Source of the DNA: Mycolicibacterium grossiae
GTDB taxonomy: Bacteria > Actinomycetota > Actinomycetes > Mycobacteriales > Mycobacteriaceae
Assembly (NCBI RefSeq): GCF_008329645.1
Contig: NZ_CP043474.1
Span: forward strand, 3,100,001-3,164,000
DNA length: 64,000 nucleotides
Direction of reading: 5' to 3'
In this document: positions 33,705 through 42,353 of the stretch, piece by piece
Numbering within the stretch: the stretch's first letter is position 1
How the letters are laid out: every line of letters starts with the position of its first letter
Position numbers and translations under genes: made by a program
Notes under the pieces: model-generated
What the model was told of the DNA's origin: nothing
Databases searched by the model: none
The model's input: the letters and a program-made list of their open reading frames with translations, nothing else

Positions 33705-34544
33705 GTGCCTGAGTTCGATCGCCGCAGCGTGCTGATGATGACCGGGATCGGCCTGCTGGCCGCGGCGGTCCCCGTTCCCGCCCGGGCCATGCCCTCCGCC
33801 GGGCCGCTGCCTGCCTTCCCGCCCATCGACACCGCCGACGTCGGTGGCGGCGTGCTGTTCGCCGACGAGTTCGACGGCCCCGCGGGATCGCCTCCGGACT
33901 ACGCGAAGTGGCGGGTGGCGCCGGCCCGCGAGACCATCCGCAACCCGGCCTTCTGGGACCGGCCGGAGAACATGGGTCAGTACCGCGACGACCGGCAGAA
34001 CCTGTTCCTCGACGGCAATTCGAACCTCGTCATCCGAGCCACGCGCGAGGGTGACCGGTACTTCGGCGCGAAGATCCTGGGCAATACGACGATCGGCATC
34101 GGCCACACGTGGGAGGCGCGTCTACGCCTGAACTGCCTGACCCCGGGCGCCTGGCCGGCGTGGTGGATGCTCAACGAGGCACCCGGCGGTGAGATCGACG
34201 TCGTGGAGTGGTTCGGCAACGGCGGGTGGGCGCCCGGATCCACGGTGCACGGGACGCTCGACGGCACGACGGCGATCAACGCACCGATCGACGTCGACGA
34301 TCAATGGCACACCTGGCGCTGCCAGTGGGACGAGGCGGGCATCCGGTTCTGGCGCGATCACGCGCCCGGCATGCCGCCGTACTTCGACGTCCCCGCCGGA
34401 GCACTCGATCCCTGGCCGTTCAACGACCCCGGGTTCCAGATGTTCCCGGTGCTGAACCTCGCGGTGAGTGGCTCCGGCGGAGGCGATCCGAGCGGCGGGG
34501 TCTATCCCGCGGAGATGCTCGTCGACTACGTCCGGGTGTGGTGA
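33705..34544 (+). CDS. Secreted GH16 beta-glucanase-like enzyme
   Basis: This 279-residue exported protein has a twin-arginine-like signal (FDRRSVLMMTGIGLLAAAVP) and a GH16 jelly-roll domain with the catalytic signature GEIDVVEWFG (nucleophile and acid/base Glu flanking Asp). Other features are QNLFLDGNSNLVIRATREGD, the LTPGAWPAWWMLN cleft and PEMLVDYVRVW-like C-terminus. It resembles the M. tuberculosis protein Rv0315 (beta-1,3-glucanase-like). It lies 24 bp after mbtM and may be read with it. GTG 33705 gives the usual family start; GTG 33696 is an alternative. Confidence 0.88.
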   Translation: MPEFDRRSVLMMTGIGLLAAAVPVPARAMPSAGPLPAFPPIDTADVGGGVLFADEFDGPAGSPPDYAKWRVAPARETIRNPAFWDRPENMGQYRDDRQNLFLDGNSNLVIRATREGDRYFGAKILGNTTIGIGHTWEARLRLNCLTPGAWPAWWMLNEAPGGEIDVVEWFGNGGWAPGSTVHGTLDGTTAINAPIDVDDQWHTWRCQWDEAGIRFWRDHAPGMPPYFDVPAGALDPWPFNDPGFQMFPVLNLAVSGSGGGDPSGGVYPAEMLVDYVRVW

Positions 34545-34556
34545 CGCCGTCGCCCG

Positions 34557-35285
34557 TCAGCCGCCCGGCGGAGGCGGAGGCGGTGGCAGGATGAGCCCCG
34601 GCGGAGGCGGCGGAGCACCGTCGTCGGGAGCCGGTGGCAGGTACTCGACCAATCCCGGCGAGATCACCGTTCCGGGTGGCGGTGCGGTGCCGGGCAACGG
34701 CTGACCCAGTTCGGCCTCGGGCCGCTGCCCCAGACCGCCGTAGGTGCGGTGGTCGCGCTGCATGTCGATGAAGCGGCCGAACCACTCCCGCTTGCTGACG
34801 TCGGAGTTCTCCTGGCCGGGCGCCACGTCGAACTGCTTGCCTCCGGGCGCCGACGGGACCTCGTACTGCGGGAGGCCGTAGGCGTTGTTGAAGACGTTGA
34901 AGTTCGGCGGGGTGCCCGGGGATCCGTTCGGCGCCATGGGAACCGGAGCCTGGCCGAGGACGCTCGCCGCGTCGAGGCCGTTGACCGACGGCGCTCCGAG
35001 CGCGCCGGGCACGCCCGGCTGGTCGCGCTGGGCAAGCACACCGAGACCGTTGGACAGCGGCATGCCGAGGACCGGGACGTTCGGGCCGGCGGGCGGAGCG
35101 GGCGCTGCCGGATCCGGGGGCAGTGGTGCCGCCGCCGGGTCGGCGGGCGGCGGCACCGCCGGGTCGGCGGGCAGGGGGAGCGGCGGCGGAGGCGGCTCGG
35201 CAGCGGCGGTCGCCGGGAAGGCGACCGCCGCGCCGATGACGAACGCTCCGACGGCGATCCGGGTGGGACGGATGCGCACGGTCAC
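34557..35285 (-). CDS. Secreted proline-rich protein upstream-linked to MspA porins
   Basis: This 242-residue exported protein has a signal peptide (RIAVGAFVIGAAVAFPATAA, then AEPPPP) and a long Pro/Ala-rich stretch (residues 30-70). A middle part contains FNVFNNAYGLPQYEVPSAPG and SDVSKREWFGRFIDMQRDHR, and the tail is proline-rich (PPPPPPPGG). No enzyme motif is visible. It follows the two MspA-family porin genes on the same strand, 8 bp after the stop of the nearer one, so it is probably co-transcribed with them and acts in the cell wall. GTG 35285 was chosen. Function unknown. Confidence 0.72.
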   Translation of the reverse strand: MTVRIRPTRIAVGAFVIGAAVAFPATAAAEPPPPPLPLPADPAVPPPADPAAAPLPPDPAAPAPPAGPNVPVLGMPLSNGLGVLAQRDQPGVPGALGAPSVNGLDAASVLGQAPVPMAPNGSPGTPPNFNVFNNAYGLPQYEVPSAPGGKQFDVAPGQENSDVSKREWFGRFIDMQRDHRTYGGLGQRPEAELGQPLPGTAPPPGTVISPGLVEYLPPAPDDGAPPPPPGLILPPPPPPPGG

Positions 35286-35293
35286 GAGCGAAC

Positions 35294-35977
35294 CTAGACC
35301 GACTTCGTGACGCCGTAGTAGGCGACGATGTCGTCGGTGTCCGCAGTCGAACTCGTCAGCGTCGCGTAGGAGCGCAGGAACGACTGTCCGACGCACCCGT
35401 CGACCTTGATGTGCGTGTCCTTGATGGTGACGCGGACCGGAGCGGCCTTGTAGGACTTCTTGTTCACCGGAACCTGCTGCACCGTACCGGGCTTCGCGTG
35501 GATCTCGATGGTGCCCGAGAGCGGGAAGCTGAGCGCCGGCGCGAACACCGGGCCGGTCGCCGGGAAGCTGAGGCCACCGACGCTGACGCCGGCCTGGCCG
35601 ATCAGGCGGACCTGACCGAGTTCGATGCCGCAACCGATCTGGTAGCCGCTCTCCATGTTGCCGCCACTGAGCGTGCCCTTGCCGTTGCCGGTCACCGTGC
35701 CGGTGAACGTGCCGCCCACCAGGTACTCGCGCGAGGAGAGCGCGGTGGTCAGCGGCGCGATCGGCAGCTGGGTCTCGTTGGAGGCGGCGACGGTGAGGAC
35801 CCAGCCGTCGGGGGTGGTGACGACGCCCGGGGGCGCCGAGGCGACGACGCCGTTGTCCGGCGGCGGGCCGGGATCGGCGGCGGGATCGACGGGGGGCTCG
35901 GCGAAGGCCGAGGGGGAAGCAGCTGCGAAGGGAATGGCGATGAACGCGGCCGCCACCGTGGCAAGACGATTCAACAT
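35294..35977 (-). CDS. MspA-family porin-like protein (1)
   Basis: This 227-residue exported protein has a signal peptide (LATVAAAFIAIPFAAASPSA), an acidic Pro-rich linker and an MspA-like beta-barrel core: TPDGWVLTVAASNETQLPIA, REYLVGGTFTGTV, GGNMESGYQIGCGI and the C-terminal SFLRSYATLTSSTADTDD. The MspA family forms octameric outer-membrane channels for hydrophilic solutes. It has a Cys pair (GCGI and DGCVG) that MspA itself lacks, which may form a disulfide. It is a tandem paralogue of the next gene. Pore activity is inferred from family. Confidence 0.85.
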   Translation of the reverse strand: MLNRLATVAAAFIAIPFAAASPSAFAEPPVDPAADPGPPPDNGVVASAPPGVVTTPDGWVLTVAASNETQLPIAPLTTALSSREYLVGGTFTGTVTGNGKGTLSGGNMESGYQIGCGIELGQVRLIGQAGVSVGGLSFPATGPVFAPALSFPLSGTIEIHAKPGTVQQVPVNKKSYKAAPVRVTIKDTHIKVDGCVGQSFLRSYATLTSSTADTDDIVAYYGVTKSV

Positions 35978-36021
35978 CGTGGTTCTTCGTTCCTTTGTCG
36001 TGGGTTGATGGACGGCTGGGG

Positions 36022-36705
36022 TCAGACGGCCTTGGTGACGCCGATGTACGTGATCACGTCGTCGGTGTTGTCCGTCGACGAGGTCAGCGTGGCGTAGGAG
36101 CGAATGAAGGACTGACCGGCGCACTGGTCGGTCTTGATGCGGACACCGGTGACCGAGACGCGGGTGGAGGTGCCCTTGAACGACTTCTTGTCGATGGCGA
36201 CGTTGGTGACGGTGCCGGGCTTCAGATACACCTTGCCCTGCAGGCTGATGCCGGCGCTGACGCTGGGCAGACCGATGGCGCTGATGGCCGGCGTGATGCT
36301 GGCGCCGGGGTTGATCTCCACCTCGTCGGAGATGATGCCGCAGCCGATCTGCTCACCGGCCTCCAGCGTGCCGCCGGCCAGCTTGGTCTTGCCGCTGCCG
36401 GTGATCTTGCCGGTGAACGTACCGGCGACCAGGTACTCGCGCGACGAGATGGCAGTGGTGAGCGGCGCCACGGGAAGCTGCGTCTCGTTCGAGCCGGACA
36501 CCTCCAGACGCCAGCCGTCCGGGGTCACCAGCACACCCGGCGCGGCGGAGGGAACCGCACCCTCGGGCGGCAGCGGATTGGCCACCGGCACGATGGCGGG
36601 ATCGGCCGGGGGGGCCGGCGGCGCCGGCTCCGCGAGGGCGAGGGGCGCAGAGCCGACGGTGGCCAGCACGCCGACGGCAGCCAGAGTGGCGAAGCGAGTG
36701 AACAT
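36022..36705 (-). CDS. MspA-family porin-like protein (2)
   Basis: This 227-residue paralogue of the downstream gene has the same length and layout: signal peptide (FATLAAVGVLATVGSAPLAL), linker rich in P and A, TPDGWRLEVSGSNETQLPVA, REYLVAGTFTGKITGSGKTK, GGTLEAGEQIGCGI and SFIRSYATLTSSTDNTDD. The Cys pair is conserved in both. It is the first gene of a three-gene minus-strand set (porin 2, porin 1, Pro-rich protein). ATG 36705 has a purine-rich stretch upstream. Tandem duplication with divergence suggests specialised or hetero-oligomeric channels; this is inference. Confidence 0.85.
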   Translation of the reverse strand: MFTRFATLAAVGVLATVGSAPLALAEPAPPAPPADPAIVPVANPLPPEGAVPSAAPGVLVTPDGWRLEVSGSNETQLPVAPLTTAISSREYLVAGTFTGKITGSGKTKLAGGTLEAGEQIGCGIISDEVEINPGASITPAISAIGLPSVSAGISLQGKVYLKPGTVTNVAIDKKSFKGTSTRVSVTGVRIKTDQCAGQSFIRSYATLTSSTDNTDDVITYIGVTKAV

Positions 36706-37073
36706 GAGGTTTTGGGCGCCTCTCGTTGGTCCGAAACCGGATGAGTTGCAGGGGATGTGTCGCGTGGGAGCTTCCATGCCGCGAGTTACCGAACGGTGAA
36801 CGGAAGGCGAAGAGTTACCGCCCCGTCATCGTCGAGTGGGGGTGGCGGAATCAGCGAGACTTTCGCTCCCGCAGAGTTTTTCTGCCTGACAGGCGGTTTG
36901 CAGCTGGTGGACACCGGATCGCCGCGCCCCGGCTCACGACGCGTTGCCGTGTGTTCACCATCGGTTCATGTTGGATCTCGACGGTGGGTCCGGTGTGGCG
37001 GCAGCGGAGCCGTCGTCGCGCGATGGCCGCTGCCCGCGCGGTCCACTGCCGAGTGAACATGGAGGAAGCGCCC
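36706..37073. other. Intergenic region between divergent exported-protein genes
   Basis: These 368 bp separate the porin operon (start 36705, minus) from the secreted protein gene (start 37074, plus). It is AT-richer than its surroundings in 36780-36900 and should hold both promoters. A short hairpin GCCTGACAGGC lies after a T-run near 36880-36900 but is not a convincing terminator. A GGAGGAAG ribosome binding site precedes GTG 37074. No further gene was recognised. Confidence 0.6.
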
Positions 37074-37613
37074 GTGAAGCCTTGCAACGTTGCCATCAGC
37101 GCGTCGATCGCGACGTTCCTCGGCGCTGCGGCGGTCGCGGTGGCTCCGCTGGCCGGTGCCGAGCCCGTGGACGGCGCCGACCCCGCGGTGCCCCCGCCCG
37201 TCCCCATGGTCGCGCCGGTGACCTCAGACGATGCCGACCCGGCCGCCGTGGCGGCCTGCGGCCAGTTCGCCGAGGTGCTCAACGCCACCTCCGCTTACTA
37301 CGGCGACTTCGCCGACGCGCTGGAGACCTACGAGAATCCCGACTACGACGACCCGGCCACCAGCCAGAGCAACGTGGTGGCGCGGACGGCGCTGCGCCAG
37401 GGCGCAGGTGTGTCGATGGACGCCGCCAACACGCCCGGATTGAACCCCGACATCGCCAACCCGATGCGGTCCTGGTCCTGGGGCGCAACGAAACTCCTCG
37501 TCAAGATGGGCGTACGCGGCGGCCGGGAGACACTCAACACGACGGCCAACGAGATGAACGACAGCGCCACCAACGTTCAGACGGCATGCGCCACCGCCGG
37601 GACGCATGCCTGA
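37074..37613 (+). CDS. Small exported protein of unknown function
   Basis: This 179-residue protein has a signal peptide (VAISASIATFLGAAAVAVAP, then LAGAEP), a Pro-rich stretch and a mostly helical domain with AACGQFAEVLNATSAYYGDF, YENPDYDDP and WSWGATKLLVKMGVRGGRET. There are two Cys in the mature part, one near each end (AACGQ, QTACATAG), which could pair. The family is not recognised; mycobacteria have many such exported proteins. GTG 37074 is chosen because the ribosome binding site GGAGGAAG would be coding if the upstream ATG were used. It overlaps the next gene by 8 bases. Confidence 0.75.
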   Translation: MKPCNVAISASIATFLGAAAVAVAPLAGAEPVDGADPAVPPPVPMVAPVTSDDADPAAVAACGQFAEVLNATSAYYGDFADALETYENPDYDDPATSQSNVVARTALRQGAGVSMDAANTPGLNPDIANPMRSWSWGATKLLVKMGVRGGRETLNTTANEMNDSATNVQTACATAGTHA

Positions 37614-38304
37614 CCTTCGCACCGTCCTCGGCTGCCTCGTGGTGGCGGCGGCGCTCGCGACCGCCGGTTGCGCACAACAGAAGTCGGGCGCCGCGGCACC
37701 GCCGAAGGACGTGCCCGCCGCCGCGCTGGAACCGGCGCTCCTGTCGGTCACCGAGCTGAACCGGGTGATGAAGACGACGCTGACGCCACACCCCGTCGCG
37801 CAGACCATGAACGACGACCGCGCCCTGCTGCCGAACCTCAACTGCCTGGGCGTGTGGCAGCCCGACCAAGCGGCGATCTATGGCGAACCGGGATCGCCCG
37901 ACGGCTGGGTGACCGTACGGCACCAGATCATGCGGAACCCCGACAGCGACGACTGGACGTCCATCGTGCAGCAGTCGGTGGCCAACTATCCGTCGGCGGA
38001 TGCGGCGAGGGCGTTCTTCGACGCCTCGGCCGACCGGTGGTCGAAGTGCACCAACCACACGGTCAACATTCAGCTGAACGACACGCAGATGCCGAAGTGG
38101 CTCTCGGGCGACCTCAGCCGGACCGCGGCGCAGCTCGCGATGCCGATCGCGCGCGGCGTCGGTCCGGACAGCCGGGTCTGTCAGCACGTGCTGTCGGTGT
38201 ACGCCAACGTGATCATCGACGTGACCGCCTGCCAGCCACCGACACCGGTCGTCACCGCGGCGTCGGAGATCGCGGCGAACATTCAGAAGAGCCTTCCGGC
38301 CTGA
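37606..38304 (+). CDS. PknH-type sensor-domain lipoprotein
   Basis: This 232-residue protein has a lipoprotein signal (VLGCLVVAAALATAGC, lipidated Cys at residue 22) and a domain with ELNRVMKTTLTPHPVAQTMN, LNCLGVWQPDQAAIYG, VANYPSADAARAFFDAS and VCQHVLSVYANVIIDVTACQ. This matches the extracellular sensor domain family found at the C-terminus of the kinase PknH and in stand-alone mycobacterial lipoproteins. It contains two or more conserved Cys. Coupled to the upstream exported protein by an 8-base overlap; both act outside the membrane. Its 3' end overlaps the convergent FadD gene by 53 bp. The ligand is unknown. Confidence 0.8.
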   Translation: MPDLRTVLGCLVVAAALATAGCAQQKSGAAAPPKDVPAAALEPALLSVTELNRVMKTTLTPHPVAQTMNDDRALLPNLNCLGVWQPDQAAIYGEPGSPDGWVTVRHQIMRNPDSDDWTSIVQQSVANYPSADAARAFFDASADRWSKCTNHTVNIQLNDTQMPKWLSGDLSRTAAQLAMPIARGVGPDSRVCQHVLSVYANVIIDVTACQPPTPVVTAASEIAANIQKSLPA

Positions 38305-39793
38305 GCGTCGCGCGCGCGAGCCGGCGGACCTCCTCCTTGGCGATCTTGCCGTTCGACGTCAATGGCAGCGCATCGACGAACAGGACGTGCCGCGGACGCT
38401 TGAAGGCCGTCGCGTGGGCCCGGGCGTGTGCGATGAGATCCGCCTCGTCACAATGGCTTCCGGGACGGGGGACGACCACCGCGCAGATGGCCTCACCCCA
38501 GTAGGCGTCGGGCACGCCGACTACGGCGACCTGGTCGACGCACGGGTGGTGTGACAGCACGTCCTCGACCTCGCGCGAGGACACGTTCTCGCCGCCGGTG
38601 ATGACGACGTCCTTGCGGCGGTCGACCACCACCAGTCGGCCCGCGTCGTCGATGCGCCCGACGTCGCCGGTCGGGAGCCAGCCCTCGACGGTGGCCGACC
38701 GCCCGTCGGGCCAGTAGCCGGCGGCGACCTGCGTTCCGCGAACCAAGATCTCGCCCACCTCGCCACCCTCGATGCGCACCTCGACGCCGGTATGCGGTCG
38801 GCCGGCGCTGGCCAGCGCGGCGTCGTCCCCGGCAGCGCCGGCACGGTGGTCGTCGGGTCCCAGGAACGTCACGTTGCCCCCGGTTTCGGTCATCCCGTAG
38901 CCCTGGTGGAAACCGACGTCAAGCGTGTGCAGGGCGCGGCGCAGCAGATCGGCTCCGATGGCCGCCGAGCCGTAGGCGACGTCGCGCAACGTCGGGATGC
39001 GCGCGCCGGTCTCCTCGAGGTGGCGCAGCAGCGCATGCAGCATGGTGGGCGCCAGCGAACACGACGTCACGCCATGACGGTTCACCAACTCCACGAACGT
39101 CGCCGGGCGGAAGTCGGGCACGGGCAGCACGGTCGACGCCGTGGCGTGGTGCACCAGCATGTTGTAGCCGGCGACGTGGCACATCGGGAACGGCAGCAGG
39201 TACACCCCGCCCGGCTGCACCGCACGGCCCTCCACCGTGCCGGCCACCGCCGCGATGATCGACCGGTGGGTGTGCAGCACGCCCTTCGGCGTCCCGGTGC
39301 TGCCGCTGGTGAAGAGCAACCAGGCGGTGTCGTCGGGACGGGCGGCGTCGACCGGCAGCGGCGCATGCGTCAGGAGTTCCCGCCACCGCGGCGAGGCGAA
39401 GGCGATCCGCGGCACGCCGGACGGCGGCAGCTCGTCGAGATACGGTGCGGCGCCCACGATCAGCGCCGGCGCGGTGGCGTCGAACTGGGCCGCGCGTTCG
39501 GCGGGTGCGAGACGCTGATTGACGAGCACCAGGATGCGACCGCTGCGCGGCACGGCGTAGTACAGCAGCGCGTACTCGAGGCCGTTGTCGCCGATCACCG
39601 CGATCCGGTCGCCGGCGGCGGTATGCGCGTGCAGCCAGCCGGCGACGGCGGCGACCATGCGGTCGAGTTCGGCGAACGTGGTGGCGGTGCCGTCGGCCGT
39701 GACGACCGCCGGCCGGTCGGGTGCGGTGGCGGCGGCGGCGGTGACGATCTCGTGCAGCAGCGCACGCCCGCCGGAGCCGATCTCACGCATCAT
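38252..39793 (-). CDS. Acyl-CoA synthetase (FadD type)
   Basis: This 513-residue adenylate-forming enzyme has the P-loop LLFTSGSTGTPKG, YGMTETGG, WLPTGDVG, DRRKDVVITGGENVSSREVE and LPLTSNGKIAKEEV (catalytic Lys). It converts a carboxylic acid to its CoA thioester via acyl-AMP. The chain length is not fixed by sequence. It begins inside the end of the AraC gene (11-bp overlap at 39783-39793), so it is co-transcribed with that regulator. The C-terminal 15 residues overlap the convergent lipoprotein gene. Confidence 0.9.
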   Translation of the reverse strand: MMREIGSGGRALLHEIVTAAAATAPDRPAVVTADGTATTFAELDRMVAAVAGWLHAHTAAGDRIAVIGDNGLEYALLYYAVPRSGRILVLVNQRLAPAERAAQFDATAPALIVGAAPYLDELPPSGVPRIAFASPRWRELLTHAPLPVDAARPDDTAWLLFTSGSTGTPKGVLHTHRSIIAAVAGTVEGRAVQPGGVYLLPFPMCHVAGYNMLVHHATASTVLPVPDFRPATFVELVNRHGVTSCSLAPTMLHALLRHLEETGARIPTLRDVAYGSAAIGADLLRRALHTLDVGFHQGYGMTETGGNVTFLGPDDHRAGAAGDDAALASAGRPHTGVEVRIEGGEVGEILVRGTQVAAGYWPDGRSATVEGWLPTGDVGRIDDAGRLVVVDRRKDVVITGGENVSSREVEDVLSHHPCVDQVAVVGVPDAYWGEAICAVVVPRPGSHCDEADLIAHARAHATAFKRPRHVLFVDALPLTSNGKIAKEEVRRLARATLRPEGSSECSPRSPTPR

Positions 39794-40616
39794 CGGCCAC
39801 CCGGCGCCGGTAAGCCGACGGTGTCTCGCCGCAGAACTGGGTGAAGCACCGCGTGAACGCGCTCGTGCTCTCGAAGCCGACGGCGGTCGACGTCGCCTGC
39901 ACCGTCTGGCCGGGTCCGGCGAGCAGCGCCATGGCGCGCAGCATGCGGGCGTTCAGCAGGTAGCTGCGCCAGGACACGCCCAGTTCGTCGGCGAACAGCC
40001 GGCGCAACGTCCGCTCCGAGACCGCGACCGCCCGGGCGACGTCGGCACCGGTGACGGTGTCGAGGTGCTCCTTGGTGTACGCCAGTGCAGCGCTCACGAT
40101 GGGGTGGTCGGACGTCGGAAGGCTCAGCGGCGCTTCGTGATCCAGCGCCTCGCTCACCAGGGCGGCCAGGGTGCGGAAGAAGTCGTCGGAGACGCGGTCG
40201 CCGGCCGCTCGGTCGATCGGCCAGCGCAGGCCGTAGATCATCATCTCGCGGATCAACGGGGAGACGGCGATGATGCGGGCGCGGCCGCCGGGCTCGGCGA
40301 TCAACTCCGGTGCGAACATGACCGCCACGGTCTTCACGTCGGGGTTCATCACCGCCTGGTGCTCGAGCCCGGCGGGGATCCACGCCGCCTGCTGCGGCGG
40401 CAGCAGGTAGTGGGCCGAGTCGGTCTCCACCTCGACGACGCCGTGCAGGGCGTACTCGATCTGGTGCACCTCGTGGGAATGCCACCCCGTGATCAGGCCG
40501 TCGCCCTCGTAGAGATAACTGCCGGCCACGGCACGGCCGCCGCGGCGCAACTCGATGACCGGCCGGCCGTTGGCCGGAACGGACAAACGTCTGTCCGAAG
40601 CTGCAGAGACGGTCAC
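39783..40616 (-). CDS. AraC-family regulator with cupin sensor domain
   Basis: This 277-residue protein has an N-terminal cupin (about 20-100: WHSHEVHQIEYALHGVVEVE, LPPQQAAWIPAGLEHQAV) and a C-terminal pair of HTHs (about 180-270: VTGADVARAVAVSERTLRRL, WRSYLLNARMLRAMALLA, STAVGFESTSAFTRCFTQFC). It likely responds to a small carboxylate and activates the downstream FadD gene, which it overlaps, and possibly the divergent amidohydrolase 24 bp away. GTG 40616 was chosen. Confidence 0.88.
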   Translation of the reverse strand: MTVSAASDRRLSVPANGRPVIELRRGGRAVAGSYLYEGDGLITGWHSHEVHQIEYALHGVVEVETDSAHYLLPPQQAAWIPAGLEHQAVMNPDVKTVAVMFAPELIAEPGGRARIIAVSPLIREMMIYGLRWPIDRAAGDRVSDDFFRTLAALVSEALDHEAPLSLPTSDHPIVSAALAYTKEHLDTVTGADVARAVAVSERTLRRLFADELGVSWRSYLLNARMLRAMALLAGPGQTVQATSTAVGFESTSAFTRCFTQFCGETPSAYRRRVADDA

Positions 40617-40640
40617 GGAATCTCACGGTACTACTGAGAC

Positions 40641-41906
40641 ATGCGTACCGATGAGCTGATCCTGGTGAGCATCGACGACCACGTCGTCGAACCGCCCGAC
40701 ATGTTCCTCAACCACGTGCCTGCAAAGTACAAGTCCGAGGCGCCGATCGTGGTGACCGACGACAAGGGCGTCGACCAGTGGATGTATCAGGGCAGGCCGC
40801 AGGGCGTCAGCGGGTTGAACGCCGTGGTGTCCTGGCCGGCGGAGGAGTGGGGACGCGACCCGGCCGGCTTCGCCGAGATGCGCCCCGGCGTCTACGACGT
40901 GCACGCCCGGGTGCGGGACATGAGTCGCAACGGCATCCTCGCCTCGATGTGCTTCCCCACGTTCACCGGCTTCTCCGCGCGGCACCTCAACATGCACCGC
41001 GAGGAGGTCACGCTGGTGATGGTGTCGGCTTACAACGACTGGCACATCGACGAGTGGGCGGGCAGCTACCCGGACCGCTTCATCCCGATCGCGGTGCTGC
41101 CGACGTGGAACCCCGAGGCGATGTGCAAGGAGATCCGCCGCGTCGCCGCCAAGGGCTGCCGTGCGGTGACGATGCCGGAGCTGCCGCACCTCGAGGGGTT
41201 GCCGAGCTATCACGACGAGCAGTACTGGGGCCCGGTGTTCCAGACGCTGTCCGACGAGAACGTGGTCATGTGCCTGCACATCGGCACCGGGTTCGGCGCG
41301 ATCAGCATGGCGCCGAACGCCCCGATCGACAACCTGATCATCCTGGCCACGCAGGTCTCGGCGATGTGCGCCCAGGACCTGCTGTGGGGCCCCGCCATGC
41401 GCAACTACCCGGACCTCAAGTTCGCGTTCTCCGAGGGCGGGATCGGCTGGATCCCCTTCTACCTCGATCGCAGTGACCGGCACTACACCAACCAGAAGTG
41501 GCTGCGCCGGGACTTCGGTGACAAGTTGCCGAGCGACGTGTTCCGCGAGCACTCGCTGGCCTGCTACGTCACCGACAAGACGTCGTTGAAGCTGCGCCAC
41601 GAGATCGGCATCGACAACATCGCCTGGGAGTGCGACTACCCGCACTCGGACTGCTTTTGGCCCGACGCGCCCGAGCAGGTGCACGCCGAACTGCTCGCCG
41701 CAGGCGCCGACGACACCGACATCAACAAGATCACCTGGGAGAACTCCTGCCGGTTCTTCGACTGGGACCCGTTCCAGCGGACGCCGCGCGAGCAGGCCAC
41801 CGTCGGGGCGTTGCGCGCCACCGCGACCGACGTCGACGTGTCGATCCGGCCGCGACGGGAGTGGGCGCGGCTCTACGAGGAGAAGCAGCTCGCCGAGGCC
41901 ACGTAG
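40641..41906 (+). CDS. Amidohydrolase-2 family protein
   Basis: This 421-residue TIM-barrel metal-dependent hydrolase or decarboxylase is of the ACMSD-like group. The N-terminal metal motif is SIDDHVVEPPDMFLNHVPAK, then MCFPTFTGF, NDWHIDEWAGSYPDRFIPIA, CLHIGTGFG, and near the end the catalytic Asp in ECDYPHSDCFWP. Many homologues occur in mycobacterial catabolic clusters, where they cleave C-C or C-N bonds in ring-derived intermediates. It is divergent from the AraC gene and may be controlled by it. The substrate is unknown. Confidence 0.88.
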   Translation: MRTDELILVSIDDHVVEPPDMFLNHVPAKYKSEAPIVVTDDKGVDQWMYQGRPQGVSGLNAVVSWPAEEWGRDPAGFAEMRPGVYDVHARVRDMSRNGILASMCFPTFTGFSARHLNMHREEVTLVMVSAYNDWHIDEWAGSYPDRFIPIAVLPTWNPEAMCKEIRRVAAKGCRAVTMPELPHLEGLPSYHDEQYWGPVFQTLSDENVVMCLHIGTGFGAISMAPNAPIDNLIILATQVSAMCAQDLLWGPAMRNYPDLKFAFSEGGIGWIPFYLDRSDRHYTNQKWLRRDFGDKLPSDVFREHSLACYVTDKTSLKLRHEIGIDNIAWECDYPHSDCFWPDAPEQVHAELLAAGADDTDINKITWENSCRFFDWDPFQRTPREQATVGALRATATDVDVSIRPRREWARLYEEKQLAEAT

Positions 41907-41918
41907 GCCCCGGCCGGG

Positions 41919-42353
41919 TCAGCTCAGCGGCCGGTATCGCAGCATCGTCACCTCGGGGTAGTCGAAGAACACCGGCTGCACGGGCATGCCGACTTCGACC
42001 TCGTCGGGTGCGGCGTCCACGATCTCGGTGGAGAACCGCGGCCCCTCGTCCCACTGCACGACGGCGAGGATCTGCGGGACGTCGTCGGCGAAGTGCGGTG
42101 ACACCGGCCGGTGGCTGACGGTGAACGTGTAGAGCGTTCCGGCACCGCTGATGTCGCGCCACTGCAGGTCGTCGGCGAGCGTGCCGGGCGCCAGCACCCT
42201 GGGATAGAACACCCAGCGATCCGACGACGGCGAGTATTGGATGCGAATCCGGTGCTCGCGCAGCGCATCCCAGAACGGCGCCGTGGTGGGCGTCGGGATC
42301 GGCATGGGCCGAGTGCTGGGCTGTGGCATGGGCCGAGTGTTCGGCTGCGGCAT
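41919..42353 (-). CDS. DUF35-type OB-fold protein lacking the zinc-ribbon cysteines
   Basis: This 144-residue protein is of the DUF35 family, which normally has a rubredoxin-like zinc ribbon followed by an OB fold and partners a thiolase-type enzyme. The OB-like part is present (AGTLYTFTVSHRPVSPHFAD, LAVVQWDEGPRFSTEIVD, EVEVGMPVQPVFFD). The ribbon region reads IQYSPSSDRWVFYPRVLAPG and the whole protein has no Cys, so the zinc site is lost. The N-terminus is an 8-residue repeat (MPQPNTRP, MPQPSTRP). Its start shares one base with the upstream thiolase stop, so the pair is coupled. Confidence 0.82.
   Translation of the reverse strand: MPQPNTRPMPQPSTRPMPIPTPTTAPFWDALREHRIRIQYSPSSDRWVFYPRVLAPGTLADDLQWRDISGAGTLYTFTVSHRPVSPHFADDVPQILAVVQWDEGPRFSTEIVDAAPDEVEVGMPVQPVFFDYPEVTMLRYRPLS
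42306..42353 (-). repeat. 24-bp in-frame duplication of the DUF35 start codon region
   Basis: Two 24-bp copies (42306-42329 and 42330-42353) match at 21 of 24 positions and each starts with ATG on the minus strand, giving MPQPNTRP then MPQPSTRP, followed by a third ATG. All three ATG codons are in phase, so translation could begin at any of them; the first overlaps the upstream stop codon. Confidence 0.85.

Noticed and set aside
36880..36905. Intrinsic terminator in the intergenic region of the porin operon
   Set aside because: The hairpin is short and the T-run lies on the wrong side for a clear terminator on either strand.
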